Shown piece by piece: positions 1 to 6,389 of a stretch of DNA of 8,010 nucleotides. Source of the stretch: an uncultured Candidatus Melainabacteria bacterium (GTDB lineage Bacteria > Cyanobacteriota > Vampirovibrionia > Gastranaerophilales > Gastranaerophilaceae); NCBI GenBank assembly GCA_946622835.1, contig CAMOQI010000028.1, positions 1-8,010 of the forward strand, in the 5' to 3' direction. The notes below the pieces were generated by a model. It was not told the DNA's origin. It saw only the letters and a program-made list of their open reading frames with translations, and made no database searches. Every line of letters starts with the position of its first letter. Within the stretch, counting starts at the first letter, position 1. A program made the position numbers and the translations under genes.

Positions 1-70
1 GCAACTTGTTCAGAATCTGATAATTCGATTTTTGCTCTGGATTATTCGTCTTTTTAGAAATTTGTTCAGT
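1..70. other. Window edge, no confident gene; possible 3' end of a convergent + strand gene
   Basis: Frame 1 on the + strand is open from the window edge to a TAG at 55-57 (18 codons, ending ALDYSSF). The two-sided terminator at 71-98 lies just beyond it, as expected if a gene ends here facing the pilus genes. The peptide is too short to assign, and open frames of this length arise by chance. On the minus strand there is no ATG in these bases, so no downstream pilus gene can be shown to start here. Confidence 0.2.
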
Positions 71-98
71 AAAAAACCCTCTTTTATGAGGGTTTTTT
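71..98 (-). terminator. Rho-independent, probably bidirectional terminator
   Basis: An 11-bp perfect stem is seen: AAAAAACCCTC at 71-81 pairs with GAGGGTTTTTT at 88-98 around a 6-base loop (82-87). On the minus strand the hairpin follows the PilO-like stop codon by 2 bases and ends in a T run, so it should end the pilus transcript. The A/T arms make it equally usable from the + strand for any gene ending near position 57. Confidence 0.85.
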
Positions 99-100
99 TA

Positions 101-688
101 TTATTTCTTTGCATATACTTTTAATTTTAAATTTATAAGAAGAATTTTTTTATTCTTTTTATACGGCACTATTTCTGCGGATTGAATATCCAGAAAATGT
201 TCGTGTTTGTACAATTCTTTCAGAAAATTATCATAATTAACGTAATTAGCAATCATTTCCATCTCTAATCTTGCAACATTATATTGTGATGCGGCATTTT
301 GTACAAAATTATCATCTTTAGGATCCGGATCTGTTGTAATAGAGCGAACCTTAATTTTATTTGCTCTTACCAATTGCAGAATTTCTTCAAGTTCACCTGC
401 GATTGCGGCTTCAGTATCCATTCCCTCAACAACGGGTTTAAAGAATGGTTTTCCGCTTGCTTGGTTTTCTTGTTCTTGTGCCCTTTCGGATTGCTCTTTT
501 GAATTGTATTCGGCAATTTGAGCTTCTTTTTCCGCTATGGTTTCTTGTTTGGTTTTTATTTCTGATTTAACTCCGTAGTATGAGCTTAACTGTTCAATAA
601 TCTTTGGAATAAAAAATATTATTCCTATGAGTATTAATACCATTACCACTATAGGTAACATAAATTGTTTAATTTTCTCGTTTTCCAT
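101..688 (-). CDS. PilO-like type IV pilus inner-membrane protein
   Basis: This 195-residue protein has the standard PilO layout. A short polar N-terminus is followed by one hydrophobic membrane segment (about residues 11-29), then a charged Glu/Gln/Lys-rich coiled coil (about 31-78) and a compact alpha/beta C-terminal domain (about 94-193). The final part, with YVNYDNFLKELY, then DIQSAEIVP and alternating hydrophobic residues ILLINLKLKVY, matches the ferredoxin-like fold of PilO. In the family, PilO pairs with PilN through coiled coil and C-terminal domain in the periplasm and aligns the pilus machine; that role is inferred here. The start is supported by AAGGA at 695-699, which overlaps the stop codon of the upstream PilM-PilN gene. 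The gap is 9 bp, so the two are co-transcribed and probably translationally coupled. GspM-like secretion proteins share this architecture, but the partner gene favours a pilus. Confidence 0.78.
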   Translation of the reverse strand: MENEKIKQFMLPIVVMVLILIGIIFFIPKIIEQLSSYYGVKSEIKTKQETIAEKEAQIAEYNSKEQSERAQEQENQASGKPFFKPVVEGMDTEAAIAGELEEILQLVRANKIKVRSITTDPDPKDDNFVQNAASQYNVARLEMEMIANYVNYDNFLKELYKHEHFLDIQSAEIVPYKKNKKILLINLKLKVYAKK

Positions 689-697
689 TTTTTATCC

Positions 698-2383
698 TTA
701 TTGTAGTTCGTTGTCTTCTTCTTGTTGCGGAGGCTGTTGTTGTTGTTGTTCAGGTTGTTGTTCAGGTTGTTGTTCGCTGTTTCCTGTATCAACGCTGAAG
801 GATCCTCCCTTAAATGCTTTTAATTCATCTTCTGACAAATTGGTTATTTCAAAGACATACGGAGCATCATCCACTGTTGATACGGTACTGTTAACAACGC
901 TGTCTAAAGAGCCGGTTTTTAAGTCTAGTTTACTTATTCTAAGTTTAGATTCTAATAGTGAATCTTTTAGATTTTTATAAAAAACATACACATCTTCAAC
1001 GGTTGCCGCACAACCTTTGATGTTAATTTTTCCGTCATCGCCTGTAATAAAGTACGTCAGGTAGATGTTTTTCGGAATAGATTCTCCCAAAGCCGCGTAT
1101 GCCATAATCTTTGTACGATTATATTTTAAAACTTGTTCAATCTCGTTTATGGGGTTAAATTCTTTATTTGAAGCAGTCCCTTGATATTTGTTCAAGTTTT
1201 CGTCAAGTTGAGTAATTTTTTCATCCAGAAGATTATTTTCATTTTGTGCTTTAGAAAGCAAATTTTGAGTAAGCAAATTAATTAGCAGCAACGGAATTAA
1301 AATCAATGCACCAAGTATGGCAACCGCTATTAAGGCTTTTTGCGGTGTTATTTGTCCAAACGGGGTGTCAATGTATGCAACTGCTGTTTCTGCCGAGTTT
1401 GCGATAAAGTTTACATCAACAGGTGTTCCAATATCTTTTGCTTGTGTGCAATGACCTATTGCGTGCAAAGAAACTTTAATTTGATCATCCGAAAGTATAT
1501 TCAAATTCAAATCCATTAAAGGTTCTGTTCTTAATTTGTTATCTTCAACATATGTAACTTCTCCGCCAAATTGGAGTCTTTCAGCCAAAACCTGCGCGGA
1601 AACCAAATCCGTTTCCGATACAATTACCAAAGAACTTGCGGTTGTGCTCATAAATGCAATTTGAGCCGCATTTTCAATGGCATTATATATTTCATCGCCT
1701 TCGTACGTTTTTAACGGCAAAGGTTCTTCAAAATAACTTACAATTTTTTTGCCTTGCATATCAACAAGTTGGAATCCGATATTATTTACTATCATCAAAC
1801 TCCATGCCGTATCAGAATCCATCTGAGCTCTTGCTTTATCAGCAACATATAACCCTTTTAAAGATGCAAAAAGTGAACATTCAATACTTACAAGATTTGC
1901 ACCCATTGAGCTGAAGATTTCTTTTATTATATCTAAAGCGTCAGCCTGAATCGCCGTAAAAAATATGTTTCTTGAGTCCGAATTTTGAGAAACTTGATTG
2001 TCAAACCAAAATGGGATTGGAGAGCGGCTTTTTCCTTTAAAAATATACTTTTGCTCTAAATCACCCAAAACCGCGGTTTCAATACTGCTATCATCTAATA
2101 ACAACGGCAGACCTTCTTTTGCCCCAAACCATACAGTCGGAACGCTTAAATGAATGTTTGAATCTTTCGGATTAATATTGCGAATTGCAAAAACATCTTC
2201 TACCGCAGCTTTAAAATCATCGTAGTTTGCAATTTCTCTTGCCGATTCGTTATATTCAAGCGGAGATTGTGCATAGGATTTAATATATCCGTTCTTATCT
2301 ATTTCAATCATTTCAAGTCCGCAAGCTTGAGATACTGACAGATATATATTAGCTCCCGTGTTAATTCCAAATAAATTTACCAT
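698..2383 (-). CDS. PilM-PilN fusion protein, type IV pilus assembly platform
   Basis: This 561-residue protein joins two proteins that are normally separate. Residues 1-310 have the spacing and secondary-structure rhythm of the cytoplasmic actin-like PilM, starting FGINTGANIYLSV, but the nucleotide-binding signatures are eroded. Next comes PVDVNFI (321-327), which resembles the PilN N-terminal Asn-Leu motif that docks on PilM. A membrane segment (about 349-371) and coiled coil (373-400) follow. Then comes a PilN-type domain (about 412-516) with the family pattern: SIPKNIYLTYF, a Gly-rich turn, INIKG, then FYKNLKDSLL and ISKLDL. The tail (537-554) is Gln/Pro-rich and probably disordered. The known PilM/N/O role is linking the cytoplasmic motor to the periplasmic pilus platform. 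The ATG start has AAAAGG (2390-2395) upstream. It leads a two-gene unit with the PilO-like gene. The domain calls rest on motif reading only; the PilN half is the surer one. Confidence 0.75.
   Translation of the reverse strand: MVNLFGINTGANIYLSVSQACGLEMIEIDKNGYIKSYAQSPLEYNESAREIANYDDFKAAVEDVFAIRNINPKDSNIHLSVPTVWFGAKEGLPLLLDDSSIETAVLGDLEQKYIFKGKSRSPIPFWFDNQVSQNSDSRNIFFTAIQADALDIIKEIFSSMGANLVSIECSLFASLKGLYVADKARAQMDSDTAWSLMIVNNIGFQLVDMQGKKIVSYFEEPLPLKTYEGDEIYNAIENAAQIAFMSTTASSLVIVSETDLVSAQVLAERLQFGGEVTYVEDNKLRTEPLMDLNLNILSDDQIKVSLHAIGHCTQAKDIGTPVDVNFIANSAETAVAYIDTPFGQITPQKALIAVAILGALILIPLLLINLLTQNLLSKAQNENNLLDEKITQLDENLNKYQGTASNKEFNPINEIEQVLKYNRTKIMAYAALGESIPKNIYLTYFITGDDGKINIKGCAATVEDVYVFYKNLKDSLLESKLRISKLDLKTGSLDSVVNSTVSTVDDAPYVFEITNLSEDELKAFKGGSFSVDTGNSEQQPEQQPEQQQQQPPQQEEDNELQ
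722..775. repeat. Short tandem repeats coding a Gln/Pro tail
   Basis: Two exact 12-bp units (aggttgttgttc, 752-763 and 764-775) adjoin a run of five GTT triplets (736-750). Read on the minus strand they encode EQQP twice followed by a polyglutamine run at the end of the PilM-PilN protein. Such arrays can change length by slippage in 3- or 12-base steps without breaking the frame. Confidence 0.8.
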
Positions 2384-2492
2384 AATTAACCTTTTACTCT
2401 TCTTACTATAATCGTATTTTTATTATACAATATATTTATTAAATGGAAAAATCTTAACATAAATTTACACCAAACACAGAAAGCAGCTTTTA
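2384..2492. promoter_or_regulatory. Divergent promoter region between pilus genes and nadA
   Basis: The 109-bp AT-rich gap separates two genes transcribed away from each other, so both promoters should lie here. On the minus strand a perfect TATAAT is at 2422-2427, about 40 bp before the pilus gene; its -35 region (TTTTCC-like) is poor. On the + strand, -10-like hexamers are TATAAT at 2407-2412 and TATACA at 2424-2429, neither with a convincing -35 box. No operator palindrome was seen. A weak AGAAAG (2478-2483) precedes nadA. The exact start sites are inference. Confidence 0.4.
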
Positions 2493-3401
2493 ATGCAAGA
2501 AATTATAAACAAAATAAAAAGACTAAAAAAAGAAAAAAATGCCGTAGTTTTGGCACACTGTTACCAGCCGGTTGAAATAGATTTAGTTGCCGATTATGTT
2601 GGGGATTCATTGTATTTGAGTCAAGTTGCGGCAACAACAAGTGCTCAAATAATCGTTTTTGCGGGGGTATATTTTATGGCGCAAACTGCCAAAATATTAT
2701 CTCCCGATAAAAAAGTACTTCTCCCTCAGATTGAGGCGGGATGTCGTATGGCAGATATGATAGATTACAGACAAATGCTTGAGTTTAAGCAGAGATATCC
2801 CGATATTCCGGTGGTTTGTTATGTAAATTCTACTGCAGAAGTTAAGTCGGAATGTGATTTGTGTGTAACAAGTTCGAATGCCGTTAAAGTTGTAAAAAGT
2901 TTGGGTGCGGAAAAAATATTATTTGTTCCTGACACATATTTGGGTAAATGGGTTGAAAAGCAGCTTGGTAATGTTGAAATTATTACATATCCCGGATTTT
3001 GTCCGACACATTTGCAAATACGTCCTGAAGATATTAAACAAGCGCGCCTTAAATATCCGCAGGCACTTGTATTGGCTCATCCGGAGTGTCATTTGTCTGT
3101 TTCCGATATGGCTGATTATGTCGGAAGTACGGCAGGTATTATGAATTTTGTCAAAGAAAGCAGTGAAAAAGCCTTTATTATTGCGACAGAACAAGGGGTT
3201 ACGGACAGACTCATAAGAGATTATCCGGATAAGAAATTTTATCCGGTTAAAAATGACATTGTTTGCCCTAACATGAAAATGACTTCTCTTGAAGATATCT
3301 TGCACGTTTTGGAAAATGAATCCAACGAAATAATTGTTGATGAACAGGTTTCTAAAAAAGCATTATCTTGTATTGATAAGATGTTGAAAGTGTCGGTGTG
3401 A
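2493..3401 (+). CDS. nadA: Quinolinate synthase A
   Basis: NadA condenses iminoaspartate with dihydroxyacetone phosphate to form quinolinate, the pyridine precursor of NAD, in the cytoplasm using a [4Fe-4S] cluster. The 302-residue length equals the short NadA form. Three internally repeated domains are visible. The three cluster cysteines of the family are present as C84 (AGCRM), C170 (GFCPTH) and C258 (CPNMKM). Active-site signatures are AHCYQ (21-25), GDSL (37-40), YVNS (110-113), TSSNA (126-130), HPEC (196-199) and GSTAG (211-215). The residue between His and Tyr in AHCYQ is Cys, where Tyr or Asn is more usual. The ATG start fits the family start, although the Shine-Dalgarno site is weak. 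The partner aspartate-oxidizing gene (nadB) and nadC are not in this window. The gene leads the + strand cluster, with rlmB starting 3 bp after its stop. Confidence 0.95.
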   Translation: MQEIINKIKRLKKEKNAVVLAHCYQPVEIDLVADYVGDSLYLSQVAATTSAQIIVFAGVYFMAQTAKILSPDKKVLLPQIEAGCRMADMIDYRQMLEFKQRYPDIPVVCYVNSTAEVKSECDLCVTSSNAVKVVKSLGAEKILFVPDTYLGKWVEKQLGNVEIITYPGFCPTHLQIRPEDIKQARLKYPQALVLAHPECHLSVSDMADYVGSTAGIMNFVKESSEKAFIIATEQGVTDRLIRDYPDKKFYPVKNDIVCPNMKMTSLEDILHVLENESNEIIVDEQVSKKALSCIDKMLKVSV

Positions 3402-3404
3402 TCT

Positions 3405-4148
3405 ATGGAAAATGATGTAATATACGGTAAAAATTCTGTAATGGAAGCGTTGATTTCAGGTAAAAGGGAAATTAACAAAATAATTATTTCGAAAAATATT
3501 CACACTGATGCTAAAATGAATAAAATAAAAGAACTTGCACAGCAAAAGGGTATTGTTTTTCAATTTGCCGGCAGGGATAAATTTGAGCAGTACGCTCAAT
3601 TCAATCATCAGGGAATAATAGCTCAAATTTCGCCTATTGAATACCTTGAATTAGAGGACTTTATCAATCAAAAATCCGGAAAATATCGCTCATTGGTGAT
3701 TTTGGATGGAGTAGAAGATGTTCATAATCTTGGTGCTATAGTCAGAACTTGTGTTTGTGCCGGAATTGACGGAATAATTATACCTTCTAGGCGAAATGTT
3801 CAAGTTAATTCCGTTGTTGAAAAAACAAGCGCGGGCGCTATAAACCACATTCCTATAATTAAGGTAAACAGTTTGATTAATGCTGTGCAAACCCTAAAGG
3901 ACAACGACTGGTGGGTAATTGCAACAGATGCAAGTGCGAGAGATAATTACTATGATGTAAAATACAATGATATGAATTTTGCAATAATAATGGGGGCTGA
4001 ACATGCAGGAGTTTCAAAATCCCTGTTAAAAGCATCTGATTTTATAGTAAAAATTCCGATGCAAAATGATTTTAATTCCTTAAATGTTTCAAACGCCTTA
4101 TCGGCAATAGTGTTTGAGGCATTAAGACAACGCTTGATTGATAAATAA
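3405..4148 (+). CDS. rlmB: TrmH/SpoU-family 23S rRNA (guanosine-2'-O-)-methyltransferase, RlmB-like
   Basis: This 247-residue enzyme transfers methyl from S-adenosylmethionine to a ribose 2'-OH in RNA. RlmB proper modifies a guanosine in the 23S peptidyl-transferase region. The N-terminal RNA-binding domain (1-76) begins with the typical YGKNSVMEAL. The SPOUT knot domain has all three motifs: motif 1 LDGVEDVHNLGAIVRT (100-115, with N108 and R114), motif 2 IIMGAEHAGVS (194-204, with E199) and motif 3 IPMQNDFNSLNVSNALS (217-233). Length and the N-terminal domain match RlmB better than the shorter tRNA TrmH, but the exact target RNA cannot be proven by reading. The ATG is 3 bases after the nadA stop and has no clear Shine-Dalgarno site, so translation is probably coupled to nadA. 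Confidence 0.88.
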   Translation: MENDVIYGKNSVMEALISGKREINKIIISKNIHTDAKMNKIKELAQQKGIVFQFAGRDKFEQYAQFNHQGIIAQISPIEYLELEDFINQKSGKYRSLVILDGVEDVHNLGAIVRTCVCAGIDGIIIPSRRNVQVNSVVEKTSAGAINHIPIIKVNSLINAVQTLKDNDWWVIATDASARDNYYDVKYNDMNFAIIMGAEHAGVSKSLLKASDFIVKIPMQNDFNSLNVSNALSAIVFEALRQRLIDK

Positions 4149-4201
4149 TTCGCTCGTATGAGTACAAAATTTATTTCTCATTGTAATATCTTTATAGAAA
4201 C

Positions 4202-4205
4202 GGAG
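4202..4205 (+). promoter_or_regulatory. Ribosome binding site that fixes the rpoD start at GTG
   Basis: GGAG lies 6 bases before the GTG at 4212-4214. The upstream in-frame ATG at 4158 has no such site. An out-of-frame ATG followed at once by a stop (ATGTGA, 4210-4215) overlaps the GTG. Confidence 0.65.
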
Positions 4206-4211
4206 CATAAT

Positions 4212-5231
4212 GTGAAGAAAGAGTTTGAAAAATTCGGTATACTTACCGATGATATATCTGACGAAAATGTGGATTTTAAAAAACTTCAAGATATGGAATC
4301 TCAATCGGAAAGTGATGATGGAGAAGATGTTTTAAAATCTGTAGAAGATCCTAAAGTTCAAGAGAGTTTGTTATCTATAAATTCGGATGACAGCGTAAAG
4401 ATTTATTTACGTCAAATAGGTAAAATCCCGTTGTTATCCGTTGAAGAAGAGCTTGATTTGGCAAGAAAAATTCAGGAAGAACACGATGATTTTGCAAAAG
4501 ATTTATTAGTCAATGCGAATTTAAGATTGGTTGTAAGTATTGCAAAAAAATACATAGGTCGCGGATTATCTTTTCTTGATTTGATTCAAGAGGGAAACGT
4601 CGGCTTAATAAAGGCTGTAGGCAGATTTGATTATAAAAAAGGATATAAATTTTCAACGTACGCAACTTGGTGGATTCAGCAGTCTATTACAAGGGCAATA
4701 GCTGATAAGGCAAGAATAATCAGGCTGCCTATTCATATGATAGATTCTATAGGTAAAATAAGACGTGCAACATTGGAATTAACAGCAGAATTGGGGCATT
4801 CTCCTACAAAACAGGAAATTGCATATCGTCTTGGGCTCACTGTTCCAAAATTAACTGCAATAATTAAATCTGCTCAGTCCACGGTGAGTATGGATACCCC
4901 TGCAACATCGGATGAAGATTCTTCAAAAATTGCTGATTTTATTGTTGATAATTCTACAATTTCTCCCGATGGCAGAGTTACCCAAGATAGTCTCTTGGAA
5001 GATATCAGACGAATTTTAAATAAATTAAGTCAGAAAGAACGAGATGTTTTAATATTACGTTACGGTTTAGACAGCAACGGTATGAAAAAAACATTGGATG
5101 AGATTGGGGTTCAATATGGTGTTTCGCGTGAAAGAATTCGTCAAATTGAAAATCGCGCTATTTCAAAACTTAAAAAACTTTGTAAAAATGAAAAACTTCG
5201 TGAAGGTTTGGTTAATTATTTCAGGGTTTAG
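4212..5231 (+). CDS. rpoD: Primary RNA polymerase sigma factor (sigma-70 family, RpoD/SigA)
   Basis: This is the housekeeping sigma factor that directs RNA polymerase to -10/-35 promoters. From the GTG start it has 339 residues. A short acidic N-terminus (1-55) replaces a full region 1.1. Region 1.2 starts at DDSVKIYLRQIG (59-70). Region 2 (about 97-176) contains the core-binding and -10 recognition segments NLRLVVSIAKKY, FLDLIQEGNVGL and YATWWIQQSITRAI, ending in IRLPIHM. Region 3 (177-227) follows, then region 4 (about 262-325) with helix-turn-helix TLDEIGVQYGVSRERIRQIE for the -35 box. The complete region 1.2 and near-invariant region 2.3/2.4 point to a group 1 factor, although a group 2 paralogue cannot be excluded. 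An in-frame ATG at 4158 would add 18 residues (357 in all) but lacks a ribosome site. It lies 63 bp after rlmB; no internal promoter is clear. No terminator hairpin follows. Confidence 0.92.
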   Translation: MKKEFEKFGILTDDISDENVDFKKLQDMESQSESDDGEDVLKSVEDPKVQESLLSINSDDSVKIYLRQIGKIPLLSVEEELDLARKIQEEHDDFAKDLLVNANLRLVVSIAKKYIGRGLSFLDLIQEGNVGLIKAVGRFDYKKGYKFSTYATWWIQQSITRAIADKARIIRLPIHMIDSIGKIRRATLELTAELGHSPTKQEIAYRLGLTVPKLTAIIKSAQSTVSMDTPATSDEDSSKIADFIVDNSTISPDGRVTQDSLLEDIRRILNKLSQKERDVLILRYGLDSNGMKKTLDEIGVQYGVSRERIRQIENRAISKLKKLCKNEKLREGLVNYFRV

Positions 5232-5250
5232 TCTTTAATATTCATGGGGC

Positions 5251-5256
5251 TATAAT
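5251..5256 (+). promoter_or_regulatory. Candidate -10 box upstream of the secreted-protein gene
   Basis: A perfect TATAAT sits in the 114-bp gap after rpoD, and a second -10-like hexamer, TATACT, is at 5265-5270. The best upstream -35 candidate (TTTAGT, 5227-5232, 18-bp spacing) matches only three of six consensus bases. A transcript from here would have a leader of roughly 80-90 bases. The length of the gap is the main reason to suspect a promoter; perfect -10 hexamers are common in AT-rich DNA. Confidence 0.3.
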
Positions 5257-5336
5257 TTAAGCGGTATACTCCAATCAGAGGATTTGTTTGCGATGGAATT
5301 TTGATAGAATTTCATTGTGTTAGGTTGAGAATATTT

Positions 5337-5342
5337 GGAGAG
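5337..5342 (+). promoter_or_regulatory. Ribosome binding site that fixes the secreted-protein start
   Basis: GGAGAG lies just before the ATG at 5346 (GGAG is 5 bases away). It selects this ATG over the in-frame TTG at 5301, and the resulting protein begins exactly at a signal peptide. Confidence 0.75.
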
Positions 5343-5345
5343 CAT

Positions 5346-6374
5346 ATGTATAAAAAATTATTCCTTGCAATGATGTTGCTTTGTGCGGGAGCAAGTGCCT
5401 TAGGGGTACAAAAATATAATACGACATTCCAAGGTTTTCAAAATCTTGAAAAAAAACAACAGATAATTGCAATAAATAATTTGCAGGCAATCGCTGATAA
5501 TGACAGTGTTAAATTTTCATATCAGTGGCCTTCTGAATATTTTAGCAACAATGGTGTTTATTCATTTATCTATTTGGCAAAAAATGATGTGGATTCATTA
5601 GATTTAATAAAGTTTGATATAGATTCAACTTATAATAATGAGTGTAGTTTGGCGGAGAAAAATCCTGAATTTTGTATTCCTAAAATTACACCAAATCTTA
5701 TTACCTACGTTTATAATGAAAGACTTATAGTACATTATACCCCTGATTTTATTGAATATCCTGATGAAAAAGCGGTATTTGAAGTTGTTATGCGAGATAA
5801 TGTTTATTTGGGCAACAAGCTTATAAGCAGCACAATTGTTCCTAAAGAAAAAGAGCTAAAACATGATTGCAACTTTGCTGCTGTTGGTAAAGTGAAGGCT
5901 TGCAGAGCAATTGACCCTGAAACAAATTCGGTTATTTATACCCAACAGTTGGTATTAAGAGATTCTGCAAAACCTGCAACTTTGGATAATATTTTGAAAT
6001 ACGTTAAATATGATCCTATCGGTAAAAAAATGGAAGAGTACATATATTCAAACGGAAAGCATATTTTCTATGATGATAATGGTCAGATAACCCAATTTTA
6101 TCAGGTTAACGCTGAAAAGTTCAGATATTATAATAAAAAACTTCCCGATTTATATATAGATATAGATTTTATAAGGGATGTTAACGATAGAGTAGTGGAA
6201 GAAAGATATAAAGATCGTAACGGCAAAGTCGTAAGAAAATATGTAGCGGATTATCAACACGGAGAAATAAAAAATATTCACGTGTTTGATATGTTTAACC
6301 AATTAGATTGGTACGTTGAACCTGTTGCAAAGTTGGAGATGCTTTCAACCCCTTCATTTGCAATTAGGTATTAA
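5346..6374 (+). CDS. Secreted protein of unknown function with C-terminal YD/MORN-like repeats
   Basis: The family is not recognised. From the ATG at 5346 it has 342 residues. The N-terminus, MYKKLFLAMMLLCAGASALG, is a classic Sec signal peptide: a lysine pair, a hydrophobic core, and a likely cut after ASA (residues 16-18). There is no lipobox, so it is predicted to be periplasmic or exported. The mature part has exactly four cysteines (C100, C110, C175, C186), spaced as two possible disulfides. The middle (about 55-205) is rich in beta-type alternation. The C-terminal part (about 220-325) has loosely repeated Tyr-rich units with Asp/Asn-Gly turns, such as YSNGKHIFYDDNGQI and YKDRNGKVVRKYVADY. 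These recall YD or MORN-like beta repeats in exported proteins; the resemblance is by eye. It follows rpoD by 114 bp, possibly under its own promoter, and converges on der. Confidence 0.7.
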   Translation: MYKKLFLAMMLLCAGASALGVQKYNTTFQGFQNLEKKQQIIAINNLQAIADNDSVKFSYQWPSEYFSNNGVYSFIYLAKNDVDSLDLIKFDIDSTYNNECSLAEKNPEFCIPKITPNLITYVYNERLIVHYTPDFIEYPDEKAVFEVVMRDNVYLGNKLISSTIVPKEKELKHDCNFAAVGKVKACRAIDPETNSVIYTQQLVLRDSAKPATLDNILKYVKYDPIGKKMEEYIYSNGKHIFYDDNGQITQFYQVNAEKFRYYNKKLPDLYIDIDFIRDVNDRVVEERYKDRNGKVVRKYVADYQHGEIKNIHVFDMFNQLDWYVEPVAKLEMLSTPSFAIRY

Positions 6375-6389
6375 TAATTAACCGTAATA

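Noticed and set aside
2..160. Open + strand frame 2 through the left edge
   Set aside because: It would run through the terminator hairpin at 71-98 and into the 3' end of the PilO-like gene; its composition is only what AT-rich DNA gives.
627..980. Cysteine-rich open frame on the + strand
   Set aside because: The Cys/Gly-rich stretch is the antisense reading of the CAA/CAG repeats coding the Gln tail; there is no ribosome site and the minus-strand gene explains the region.
4158..4211. ATG at 4158 as the rpoD start
   Set aside because: No Shine-Dalgarno site precedes it and the extra 18 residues look unlike sigma factor N-termini; the GTG at 4212 has GGAG at 6 bases. It is kept as an alternative.
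5301..5345. TTG at 5301 as start of the secreted-protein gene
   Set aside because: It would place 15 extra residues before a perfect signal peptide, while the ATG at 5346 has a strong GGAGAG site.
5346..5405. Lipoprotein signal in the secreted protein
   Set aside because: The cysteine at residue 13 is preceded by MLL, which does not fit a lipobox; the Ala-Ser-Ala site fits ordinary signal peptidase.
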